Positions 9,764-17,531 of a stretch of 58,061 bases of DNA are shown here, piece by piece. Where the stretch lies: assembly GCA_018711405.1 (NCBI GenBank), contig DVIH01000029.1:1-58061 (forward strand), read 5' to 3'. Source of the DNA: Candidatus Avibacteroides excrementipullorum. GTDB taxonomy: Bacteria; Bacteroidota; Bacteroidia; Bacteroidales; Bacteroidaceae. Both the position numbers and the translations under genes were made by a program. Numbering within the stretch: the stretch's first letter is position 1; each line of letters opens with the position of its first letter. A model generated the notes under the pieces. The model was not told where the DNA came from, made no database searches, and worked only from the letters and a program-made list of their open reading frames with translations.

Positions 9764-10969
9764 ATGAAAAGTAACGTAAGAAAAACAGTTTTGATGGCAT
9801 CAGTCTTCACCTTTGCCTTCGGTTTTTACTCTTGTAGCGATGACAACGGCGGCGGTAATGACGGCGGAAACAGCGGCGAGACATCGCAGGAACTGGTGGA
9901 CATTCTCGGCCAATATGTCAACAGTACGGTGATTCCCACTTACCGGCATCTGGCCGATGCTTCGATAGCGTTGGATGATGCCTGCGGGGCATTGTATGAA
10001 AAGAAACTATCAGGCACGGCGACCAATGCCGATGTGGAGAAAATCTGCGATGCCTGGCTCGATGCAAGGCAATACTGGGAGTACAGCGAGGCTTTCCTGC
10101 TCGGCCCGGCCACGATAAAGGGCATAGACCCGCACATCGATTCATGGCCGCTCGACAAGACCGCTCTCGACAAGATGCTGGCTACAGCTTCCATCATGGA
10201 AGACATGAATGCCGACTACATCACTTCCAATTACGGTTCTGGAGGTCTGTGCGGATTCCATGCATTGGAGTATGCCGTGTTTGAAGGCGGAACGCATAAG
10301 GATGTGAGCCTCATATCGGAAAATCTTGCCAAGTATGTTTATGCGGTGTCGGGCGACTTGAAACTGCAATGCATCCTGCTTGAGGCTGCATGGGCTGGCA
10401 ACAGCAATGTGACTCAGGAAAAGCAGGATTTCCTGGCCGAAAAAGAAGCTACGCCGGAAGCTGACATAGACAACTATGGCAACCACTTTATCAATGCCGG
10501 TCAGGCAGGAAGCCGTTACAGGACGCAGATGGAGGCCATAGTCGATGCGGTAAAAGCCGACAAGGGATGCTACGGCATAGCCAATGAGGTGGGCGACACC
10601 AAAATATCGGATCCGGTGTCTTCAGGCAATGTGCTCGATGTGGAGTCGTGGTACAGTTATAACTCCAAAAAAGACTTCCAGGACAACATCAGGGGTATAG
10701 AGAATGTAATCATGGGCGGTATGGCCGACATGAGAGACGAAGGCAAATCCATCTATGCTTATTTGAAATCGAAAAATCCCACACTTGCCGATGAATTGAA
10801 AGCTGCCATAGAAGATTGCATCGGAGAAGATGGCACTACCGGACTCGGCACTATAGTCTATCCGTTCCGTGACAATCTGGAGCGCGAGAAAAATGAAGTC
10901 GCTATCAAGTCGTGCCAGGACTTGAGAGACAAGTTGGCTGAAGTGGCTACTTATTTGCAGGAAAATTGA
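9764..10969 (+). CDS. Imelysin-family lipoprotein (probable iron acquisition)
   Basis: Imelysins (ICMP/EfeM-like) are periplasmic or surface proteins linked to iron uptake. A lipoprotein signal ends at FYSC (Cys about 24), followed by a Gly/Asn/Asp-rich tether. The helical domain (about 45-400) carries the family's GxHxxE motif as GFHALE, and the DSWPLD segment expected before it. The length of 401 fits a single imelysin domain. It sits between the barrel gene and the di-haem oxidoreductase, all in one direction with gaps of 35-50 bp. Imelysin next to a DUF1111 di-haem protein is a known arrangement in other phyla, supporting an iron-handling operon. The exact ligand is unknown. Confidence 0.9.
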   Translation: MKSNVRKTVLMASVFTFAFGFYSCSDDNGGGNDGGNSGETSQELVDILGQYVNSTVIPTYRHLADASIALDDACGALYEKKLSGTATNADVEKICDAWLDARQYWEYSEAFLLGPATIKGIDPHIDSWPLDKTALDKMLATASIMEDMNADYITSNYGSGGLCGFHALEYAVFEGGTHKDVSLISENLAKYVYAVSGDLKLQCILLEAAWAGNSNVTQEKQDFLAEKEATPEADIDNYGNHFINAGQAGSRYRTQMEAIVDAVKADKGCYGIANEVGDTKISDPVSSGNVLDVESWYSYNSKKDFQDNIRGIENVIMGGMADMRDEGKSIYAYLKSKNPTLADELKAAIEDCIGEDGTTGLGTIVYPFRDNLEREKNEVAIKSCQDLRDKLAEVATYLQEN

Positions 10970-11004
10970 TAAGTCTCATGTAGTATCAGAAAATTATAAA
11001 TGTT

Positions 11005-12633
11005 ATGAAAAGGTTTTCTTATTATTTGATATCTTTCTCGCTGGTTTGCTTCATGGCAAGTTGCAGCGATGATGAAGGCCCTGATGCCGGTGGCACCGGT
11101 TCCACCGGTACGGGGACGGGAGAACTGTCTGAAGAGTGGTATGCCGGAGGCAAGCTCGGCACTGCTTTCAACTCCACATCGAGCGCATACGAGCAGTCCA
11201 CTCCGGTAGTCGATGCAGACCCTGAAATGGCGGCATCTTTCCTCAGAGGAGAGACGTTTTTTGAAGATGTGTTCATTCAGGGTTCAGAACCTGGCGCGGA
11301 ACGCACCGGACTTGGCCCTTTGTGGATAAGAAACAGCTGCATAGCATGTCATCCCGGTTACGGACACGGCAAAAGGGTGAACAGATATAAGGCAAGCGAT
11401 TTCGGCAACGGTTATCTGCTGGTCATCTATGACACGAGAAACGATGCCTATCTGTCTTCTCTGACTGGTATGCCTCAGACGCAGGCAGTAGCTCCGTTCA
11501 AAGCTCCGCTTGACGAAGACCAGATTCAGATAAACTGGCTGGAATATACAGATGAGTGGGGCAACAGGTTTGAAGACGGCGAATCATACAGTCTCATCTA
11601 TCCTGAGGTGGTGATTCCGGAATCTGCATATTATGTCCCGTTGGAATCGGGTAATGAACTGATAGACTATGCCTTTGTGGGCGTGAAACTGGAATCGACC
11701 ATAGGCATATACGGCACCGGACTGCTCGATGCCATTCCCGATGACAGCCTTAAAGCCGAATATGCAAGGCAGGAGGCGGCAGGAGTGGACATCAATCCGG
11801 CTTTCTTCAAAAACGGCGAATGGGTGAAACAGTATGCCAATGCCGTGCAGGGTAACGGCAAGCAGGAACATCCCTTCCGGTTTACTTATGCTTTGAGCAG
11901 GGGACCGCTGATGGATGCAGCCGGTACCAATGCGATATGGAACATAACCAATGTGACACGTTCCGACCGCAGATACCATTACATGACTGCGGCTTACGCG
12001 AAAAAAGCTTCCGCCGATCCTGACGTACAGGCCAAATTCTATGAATATTTCCCCGAATGGAACAAGACGGGGGATGTGGAGCAGGATATATACGACTATC
12101 TGATGAATCAGGAGCTTCCGGTGGAAATGGACGATCAGGATTACATAGATTTTGCCGTTTGGCACAGAGGCCTGGCAGTGCCGGCGGCAAGAAATCTGGA
12201 CGACCCGGTGGTGCAGCAAGGGCATAAACTCTTCAGGCAGATAGGTTGTGCCACCTGTCACCGTCCGTCATGGACCACAGGCGATGATAATTTCACCGAT
12301 CCTAATTTGTTCTTCTCGGATGGCGACAGCCGGTTGCCGCGGTATCCCCATCAGAAGATATGGCCGTATAGCGACTTGATACAACACAGGTTGCACATGG
12401 TCAATGATATTCGCACGGGCTGGTGTCGCACGACTCCGCTTTGGGGCAGGGGACTGTCTCCTCTCTGTGCCGGACATGAAGACCGTCTGCATGACTGCCG
12501 TGCGCGCAATGTCATAGAGGCTATCATGTGGCACGGAAATAAAGAGAGCGATGCCCGCAAGAGCGTGGAGCAGTTCAGGAAACTGTCTCGCGATGAGCGG
12601 AACGCCATAGTTGAATTCATTAACTCGATCTGA
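11005..12633 (+). CDS. Di-haem oxidoreductase lipoprotein (DUF1111 / DHOR family)
   Basis: An exported c-type cytochrome with two haem-binding motifs: CIACH at residues 112-116 and CATCH at 415-419. A lipoprotein signal ends at MASC (about residue 20), with a Gly/Thr-rich tether after it. The C-terminus has the family block TTPLWGRGLSP followed by a histidine-rich HEDRLHD segment and IMWHG, candidates for distal ligands. At 542 residues it is within the normal size. It follows the imelysin gene by 35 bp, and the gene after it encodes the cytochrome c assembly protein needed to attach its haems. Older annotations call this family thiol oxidoreductase; the real reaction is not established. Confidence 0.9.
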   Translation: MKRFSYYLISFSLVCFMASCSDDEGPDAGGTGSTGTGTGELSEEWYAGGKLGTAFNSTSSAYEQSTPVVDADPEMAASFLRGETFFEDVFIQGSEPGAERTGLGPLWIRNSCIACHPGYGHGKRVNRYKASDFGNGYLLVIYDTRNDAYLSSLTGMPQTQAVAPFKAPLDEDQIQINWLEYTDEWGNRFEDGESYSLIYPEVVIPESAYYVPLESGNELIDYAFVGVKLESTIGIYGTGLLDAIPDDSLKAEYARQEAAGVDINPAFFKNGEWVKQYANAVQGNGKQEHPFRFTYALSRGPLMDAAGTNAIWNITNVTRSDRRYHYMTAAYAKKASADPDVQAKFYEYFPEWNKTGDVEQDIYDYLMNQELPVEMDDQDYIDFAVWHRGLAVPAARNLDDPVVQQGHKLFRQIGCATCHRPSWTTGDDNFTDPNLFFSDGDSRLPRYPHQKIWPYSDLIQHRLHMVNDIRTGWCRTTPLWGRGLSPLCAGHEDRLHDCRARNVIEAIMWHGNKESDARKSVEQFRKLSRDERNAIVEFINSI

Positions 12634-12686
12634 TAAATCAATTTTGTTTTTACTTGTCATTCTAAAGGAATGAGTATTGAAAGAGG

Positions 12687-12712
12687 AATGCTGATGCGTG
12701 AGCATCGGCATT
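12687..12712 (+). other. RNA hairpin with GTGA tetraloop upstream of ccsBA
   Basis: AATGCTGATGC pairs with GCATCGGCATT (10 of 11, the eleventh G-U) around the GNRA-type loop GTGA. No run of T follows, so it is not a standard terminator. It lies between the di-haem gene and the assembly gene and may set their relative expression or mark a processing site. Confidence 0.5.
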
Positions 12713-12762
12713 TCACTTGAAGAATGGCAGGTAAGATTATTTTTAACGGGACAAGTAAAAAC

Positions 12763-14967
12763 ATGAAAGTATTGAAGAATATTTGTTTGGCACTGGTTTG
12801 CCTGATAATCCTTGTCATGGTGTCGGCAACTGTCGTGGAGAAATACAGAGGTGGAGATTTTGTCAGGGAATACGTTTACGGCTCCATTCCCTTTGTGGGT
12901 CTGTGGGGAGTTTTGGCCGTCTGCTCTACCTTATATATACTGTCGAGACGCTTGTACAGGCGGCTGTCCGCTTTTATGATACACATCTCTTTTCTGCTCA
13001 TTCTTGCAGGCGCTCTTGTCACACATTGTTTTGGCAGGCAAGGCACGTTGTATTTGCGCTTGGACGAGGCTGCCGCGTCTCAGCTTGTCATCGATGAAGG
13101 CAGGGAGGAAACATTGCCTTTTAATGTATCTCTTACTGACTTTAAAATAGAGTACTATGCCGGCACACATGCTCCTATGGATTTTGTCAGCCGCATAAAG
13201 ATTGCCGGCAGAGATGGTGAGACGTGCGGAATTGTCTCGATGAACAGGATATTCAAGTATGACAATTACAGGTTTTACCAGTCTTTCTATGATGAAGACG
13301 GCAAAGGGGTAACGCTCTCGGTGTCATACGATCCTTATGGCATAGGGGTGACGTATGCAGGCTATGCCATGTTGTTTGTTTCGATGCTGTCATTTCTCTT
13401 TTTCAGGAGATGCGGCGGGGGAGTGCGTAGAGCTGCGGCGTTTTCCATCTTGCTGGTCATCTCAGCTTTTGGATATGGTCAGGAACTTAAAGCATCGCCT
13501 AAGGTTCTTCCGGTTGAGGTGGCGGAAAAGTTCGGCGAGTTATACGTTTATCACAATGATCGCGTATGCCCGTTTGCGACATTGGCAAAGGAGTTTACAG
13601 TGAAGATATACGGCAAAAGCAGTTATGAAGGATTCACTCCCGAACAGGTGCTGACCGGATGGATGTTCTATTACTCCGACTGGAAGAAAGAACCGTTCAT
13701 AAAGATAAAAGACAGACGTGCCGCAAGGCTCTTGGGGATAAAGGACAAATATGCCTGTCTTGACGATTTCATGAGTGAAATCAATGAATATAAATTGGAA
13801 AAAGCGTTGCGGGAAAGTTCCGGTGTTGAACGTAAAGGGCTGCGCGAAGCCGATGAAAAGTTCAACATCGTGATTATGGCTTGCAACGGAAGTCTTGTGA
13901 AACTCTTCCCTTACACGGAACACAACGAGACGCGGTGGTTTTCGCAGGTCGATGAACTTCCGTCTGATATGCCTCACGGGCAATGGCTGTTTGTGCGCCG
14001 CTCCATGAATTATGTCAACGAACTGATTGTCGGAAAGGATTTCGGCGGAGCGGTCTCCGTATTGGATAAGCTCAGAGATTATCAGGTCAAGGAAGCCGGC
14101 CGTAATCTGCCTGACGGTTTCAGGTTTAAGGCAGAGATGCTGTACAACCGTCTGGAGCAGACCAAGACAGTCGGCATCGTTTTTGTCGCGGCAGGGTTGT
14201 TTTGTTTTGCACTTATGATTAGGAGCGTGGTGGAGCAAAGAGACATGACAGCGGCAGTCAGAATCTTGTTTGGCATATTGGTCCTGTCGGGTGCTCTCTA
14301 TCTTACTCTTCAGATGGTCCTGAGATGGTGCGTGAGCGGGCATGTGCCTTTATCCAACGGATTCGAGACAATGCAGTTCATGGCCTGGAGCGTGTTTGTC
14401 ATTACTTTGTTGTTGCAACGGCGTTCGCCTATGTTGCTTCCTTTCGGCATAATCATAGGCGGGCTGTCACTGCTTGTGTCTATGTTCGGCGAGTCAAACC
14501 CGCAGATAACTCCGCTCATGCCGGTGCTGTCTTCTCCTTTGCTGAGTATTCATGTCGTATTGGTCATGGTGGCATATTCGCTTTTCGCATTCATGCTGAT
14601 GAACGGGGTGGCTGCCCTGACATTGCGCTTTATGTCGCGTGGCAGATATGACAGACAGATAGAAGGCCTGCGGCAGATGAGTATGCAGATGCTCTATCCT
14701 GCATTGTTCTGTCTCACCGGAGGCATTTTTATAGGTGCGGTGTGGGCCAATGTCTCTTGGGGCAGGTACTGGGGATGGGATCCGAAAGAAGTCTGGGCCT
14801 TGATAACCATGATGATTTACGCTTTTCCCTTGCATGCGGAGACTTTCCCCCGTTTCAGGAAAGCCATGTTCTTTCATACATTCAGCATCCTGGCTTTTCT
14901 GAGCGTGCTGATAACGTATTTCGGTGTCAATTTCCTGCTTGCGGGGATGCACAGTTATGCGGTGTAA
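12763..14967 (+). CDS. ccsBA: CcsB-CcsA (ResB-ResC) fused cytochrome c synthetase
   Basis: System II cytochrome c assembly in one polypeptide: it moves haem across the inner membrane and attaches it to CxxCH proteins. The N-terminal ResB-like half has membrane helices near residues 5-25, 45-65, 75-90 and 205-230 around a periplasmic segment. The C-terminal CcsA half has the haem-handling signature WGRYWGWDPKEVW (about residues 665-677) and several helices with histidines. I use the ATG at 12763, directly before the first helix; an in-frame ATG at 12724 would add 13 polar residues. The di-haem protein just upstream is the obvious local client. Confidence 0.93.
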   Translation: MKVLKNICLALVCLIILVMVSATVVEKYRGGDFVREYVYGSIPFVGLWGVLAVCSTLYILSRRLYRRLSAFMIHISFLLILAGALVTHCFGRQGTLYLRLDEAAASQLVIDEGREETLPFNVSLTDFKIEYYAGTHAPMDFVSRIKIAGRDGETCGIVSMNRIFKYDNYRFYQSFYDEDGKGVTLSVSYDPYGIGVTYAGYAMLFVSMLSFLFFRRCGGGVRRAAAFSILLVISAFGYGQELKASPKVLPVEVAEKFGELYVYHNDRVCPFATLAKEFTVKIYGKSSYEGFTPEQVLTGWMFYYSDWKKEPFIKIKDRRAARLLGIKDKYACLDDFMSEINEYKLEKALRESSGVERKGLREADEKFNIVIMACNGSLVKLFPYTEHNETRWFSQVDELPSDMPHGQWLFVRRSMNYVNELIVGKDFGGAVSVLDKLRDYQVKEAGRNLPDGFRFKAEMLYNRLEQTKTVGIVFVAAGLFCFALMIRSVVEQRDMTAAVRILFGILVLSGALYLTLQMVLRWCVSGHVPLSNGFETMQFMAWSVFVITLLLQRRSPMLLPFGIIIGGLSLLVSMFGESNPQITPLMPVLSSPLLSIHVVLVMVAYSLFAFMLMNGVAALTLRFMSRGRYDRQIEGLRQMSMQMLYPALFCLTGGIFIGAVWANVSWGRYWGWDPKEVWALITMMIYAFPLHAETFPRFRKAMFFHTFSILAFLSVLITYFGVNFLLAGMHSYAV

Positions 14968-15013
14968 ACGGAAATAGCAAAAAGTAGGTATTTCGTAATT
15001 TGAGATGACTTAA

Positions 15014-15021
15014 TATATTTG
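15014..15021 (+). promoter_or_regulatory. -7 box of the hemerythrin-regulator pair
   Basis: TATATTTG matches TAnnTTTG. It ends only 2 bp before the ATG at 15024, so a transcript starting about 7 bp downstream would miss that ATG. This favours the in-frame ATG at 15054. Confidence 0.5.
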
Positions 15022-15053
15022 CAATGGAAAATAAAAAAGACAATCAGAACGTA

Positions 15054-15740
15054 ATGTACAAATTAGGGATATATCATTCTGACGATAAGATGAGCGACCT
15101 CGTGTGCGAGAACTACCAGACGCTGTTTGTGTTGTCTCGCTTCAACATATCGCTTGGCTTCGGCGAAAAGAGCATAGCGGAGGTTTGCGAAGACAATGGT
15201 GTGGATACCAATACTTTCCTTGCAGTGGTGAATACCATTCTCGATCCGGATGATGTCGGTAGCGATGTCGTGGCCGGTATCTCTCCCGATGCATTCTTGA
15301 AGTATCTGCACAGTTCCCATGAATACTTTCTGGATTTCAAGTTCCCTACTATACGCAAGGAACTGATAGAGGCTCTCGATTGCAGCGAGACTGAGATAAC
15401 GTTTGCCGTAATGAAATTTTTTGATGAATATGCTCAGGAGGTGAGGAAGCACATGATGTATGAGGAAAACAACGTGTTCCCTTATGTGAGAAGGCTTATC
15501 AGCGGGGAAAGACCTACGGATTATTCCATAGAGATATTCAGGAAACATCACGATTCGGTGGAGGCAAAGCTGACCGAGTTCAAGAATATTCTTATAAAAT
15601 ATTATCCGGCCAAAAACAGTAATCCGTTGAACAATACTTTGTTTGACATATTTACGTGCGAGTCGGATCTGGCGCAGCACAATTATGTGGAAAACACATT
15701 GTTTGTACCGTTGGTGAAAAGGATGGAGGCAGATGAATAG
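15054..15740 (+). CDS. Hemerythrin-domain protein (ScdA/YtfE-like, RIC type)
   Basis: Probable di-iron protein that senses or repairs damage by oxygen or nitric oxide. The N-terminal part (FNISLGFGEKSIAEVCEDNGVDTNTF) resembles the ScdA N-terminal domain, and the rest is a four-helix hemerythrin bundle. Candidate iron ligands are the histidines and acids in LHSSHEYF, VRKHMMYEENNVF, FRKHHDSVE and LAQHNYVENTLF, in the order expected for the fold. I start at 15054 because the -7 box abuts the upstream ATG (15024), which would add ten polar residues. The end overlaps the regulator gene by 8 bp, so the two are translationally coupled; the pair may act as sensor and regulator. Confidence 0.85.
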   Translation: MYKLGIYHSDDKMSDLVCENYQTLFVLSRFNISLGFGEKSIAEVCEDNGVDTNTFLAVVNTILDPDDVGSDVVAGISPDAFLKYLHSSHEYFLDFKFPTIRKELIEALDCSETEITFAVMKFFDEYAQEVRKHMMYEENNVFPYVRRLISGERPTDYSIEIFRKHHDSVEAKLTEFKNILIKYYPAKNSNPLNNTLFDIFTCESDLAQHNYVENTLFVPLVKRMEADE

Positions 15741-16359
15741 GAATGTGAAAATAGCCATAGCGGAGCCTTCGCTCATCATAAGGAGCGGGATAGTCTCCGT
15801 GCTCAGGCGGTTGCCCTCTCTCAATCTTATGGCCATAGAGATTGCCGATGTGGGCACTTTGTGCGATGCGGTAGTCAGAAACAAGCCCGACATAGTCATT
15901 GCCAATCCGGCTGCCCCGCAGATGATGCAGCCGGCTGATGTGAGGGCGGCTACCGGATGCGACAGCATCAGGTTTGTGGCATTGCTCAATACGCTCAACG
16001 AATCCCGGGTGATGCAGGCCTACGATGAGGCCATCTCCATTTACGATTCGGCGGACCAGATTTCGCAGAAGCTGAAAAAACTGATAGACGATGAGCAGGA
16101 CAAGTTGCAGCAGGAGCAGTTGAGCGCACGCGAGAAAGACATATTGATAGGTGTGGTGAAAGGCTGGACCAACAAGCAGATAGCCGAGAAACTTTTCATA
16201 TCAGTCCATACGGTCATCACCCACAGGCGCAACATTGCCGCCAAGTTGCAGATTCACTCCACTGCCGGACTGACGGTCTATGCCATAGTCAACAAGCTGG
16301 TGGAACTGAACGAGATAAAAGACAGCATATACGGAGAGAAAGATACTAATACTGCATAA
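15733..16359 (+). CDS. LuxR/NarL-type regulator with degenerate receiver domain
   Basis: A DNA-binding regulator of 208 residues. The C-terminal HTH (about 135-195) is typical: LSAREKDILIGVVKGWTNKQ then IAEKLFISVHTVITHRRNI. The N-terminal 120 residues have a receiver layout but lack phosphorylation chemistry: the usual acidic pair reads EP in IAIAEPSLIIRSG, and the phospho-aspartate position is Asn in PDIVIANPAAP. It therefore probably responds to something other than a histidine kinase; none is encoded nearby. The 8-bp overlap with the hemerythrin gene suggests that protein or its redox state as the input. The family is firm; the signal is inferred. Confidence 0.87.
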   Translation: MNRNVKIAIAEPSLIIRSGIVSVLRRLPSLNLMAIEIADVGTLCDAVVRNKPDIVIANPAAPQMMQPADVRAATGCDSIRFVALLNTLNESRVMQAYDEAISIYDSADQISQKLKKLIDDEQDKLQQEQLSAREKDILIGVVKGWTNKQIAEKLFISVHTVITHRRNIAAKLQIHSTAGLTVYAIVNKLVELNEIKDSIYGEKDTNTA

Positions 16360-16398
16360 ATAAACCATAGTTACTTAAATTTTGTTTGTAAGATATTG

Positions 16399-16428
16399 AT
16401 AAAGTCCATGTGAATGGGCTTTATTGGT
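16399..16428 (+). terminator. Terminator of the hemerythrin-regulator operon
   Basis: ATAAAGTCC pairs with GGGCTTTAT (one G-U) over an 8-nt loop, followed by TGGTTTT. It lies about 40 bp after the regulator stop and before the convergent acetyltransferase gene. Confidence 0.55.
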
Positions 16429-16447
16429 TTTAAATGATGCTGTGTGT

Positions 16448-16897
16448 TCAGCCTCTTTTCATCCTTAAGATGGGAAACGGGTTGCCTTGATCGTCCAGCG
16501 CGTCACGGCGGAAAGCCGTGAACCCCATTTTCCGGTAAAACCCCGCTGCTTGCGTGTTTTGTTCGTTCACATCCACAAAGATTGCGTCATATTCAGCAAA
16601 AGCCTTTTCCGCCAATTGCCTGCCGTAGCCTTGTCCGAAGTGTCCGGGTGCGAGGAACAGCATTTCTATTTTGCGCAGCTCTATACCCATGAAGCCTATC
16701 GGTTCTCCTGCTTCAGAGATGACAACCAGCGTTTCAACGGCTTGCAATGCTTCCTTTGCATAGGGCTCGAGGCGGCAGATGTCCTTTTCGCTAAGGAAGT
16801 GGTGGCTGGCGCGTACCGAGTCTTTCCATACTTTTGTAAGGCTCTCGATGATAGAGGTGTCCCTGTCTTTTTTCCTGATTTCTGTAATGTATGTCAT
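16448..16897 (-). CDS. GNAT acetyltransferase, YjaB-like
   Basis: A GCN5-type N-acetyltransferase of 149 residues. It resembles E. coli YjaB along its length: VRASHHFLSEKDI near the start, LFLAPGHFGQGYGRQL as the acetyl-CoA loop (motif A, about residues 75-90), and VNEQNTQAAGFYRKMGF near the end. The start is set at 16897, where ATG overlaps the TGA of the upstream reductase (ATGA), so the two are translationally coupled. An upstream in-frame ATG at 16960 would lie inside that reductase gene. The acceptor molecule is unknown. Confidence 0.88.
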   Translation of the reverse strand: MTYITEIRKKDRDTSIIESLTKVWKDSVRASHHFLSEKDICRLEPYAKEALQAVETLVVISEAGEPIGFMGIELRKIEMLFLAPGHFGQGYGRQLAEKAFAEYDAIFVDVNEQNTQAAGFYRKMGFTAFRRDALDDQGNPFPILRMKRG

Positions 16898-17421
16898 GGC
16901 TTTCTGTAGGTTAAAAGGATTGCTCCAGATAAGAAACTCTGTTGTTTGTCCGCTATCCATTCGTATGCGGAACTGTTTTCAGAAAACAGGCGGATGCCCG
17001 TACCTAGCAATATGGGAAAAACGCAAATCTGCATTTCATCTATCAGCCTTTCTTCGAGAAGCTGCGCTGTAAGTTGCCCACCTCCTACCAGCCAAATGTC
17101 TTTGCCAGTGCCGGCTTTCAGTTGTTTGATAAAGGAAATGGCATTGTCGGATATGATCGATATACAGTCGTTTGTGCCTTGTTGCTCCCGGTGTGAAATG
17201 ACGTATGATGTCTTGTCGGGATAAGGCCATTCGCATCCGAATCCGAGAATGGCGCGGTAGGTGTTTCCTCCCATCAGCACCGTGTCTATGGATTCATAGA
17301 GAGCCGTATATCCGTAATCTTCGGTATTGTTCCGGTATTTGTCGAGCCATTCCACGCCTCCATCCCTTGAGGCTATATATCCGTCAAGGGTCATGGCGAT
17401 GTATAGTCTTATTTTTCTCAT
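16894..17421 (-). CDS. Dihydrofolate-reductase-family protein (RibD C-terminal-like)
   Basis: A 175-residue member of the DHFR/RibD-reductase fold family. It starts MRKIRLYIAMTLDGYIASRDG, binds a nicotinamide cofactor through a segment including DTVLMGGNTYRAIL, and ends with WLVGGGQLTAQLLEERLIDE and FPILLGTGIRLF, as in YwjB/YyaP-type proteins. It is not a canonical FolA. A minus-strand -7 box lies at 17442-17449. It is coupled by ATGA to the acetyltransferase gene. The physiological substrate is unknown for this subgroup. Confidence 0.85.
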   Translation of the reverse strand: MRKIRLYIAMTLDGYIASRDGGVEWLDKYRNNTEDYGYTALYESIDTVLMGGNTYRAILGFGCEWPYPDKTSYVISHREQQGTNDCISIISDNAISFIKQLKAGTGKDIWLVGGGQLTAQLLEERLIDEMQICVFPILLGTGIRLFSENSSAYEWIADKQQSFLSGAILLTYRKP

Positions 17422-17441
17422 GTATGGTTATGAAGTTTTCG

Positions 17442-17449
17442 CAAAAGTA
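17442..17449 (-). promoter_or_regulatory. -7 box of the reductase-acetyltransferase pair
   Basis: The minus strand reads TACTTTTG (TAnnTTTG), 20 bp before the reductase ATG at 17421. Confidence 0.6.
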
Positions 17450-17470
17450 TCTATAATGTCCGGATTTTCC

Positions 17471-17478
17471 TAACTTTG
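17471..17478 (+). promoter_or_regulatory. -7 box of the S46 peptidase gene
   Basis: TAACTTTG matches TAnnTTTG and lies 53 bp before the ATG at 17532. It is divergent from the reductase promoter about 30 bp away. Confidence 0.5.
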
Positions 17479-17531
17479 TCAAGCCTGTGGCTGTTGCCGC
17501 AGCTGTCGGGTTGTAATAATAAGTTGTAGTT

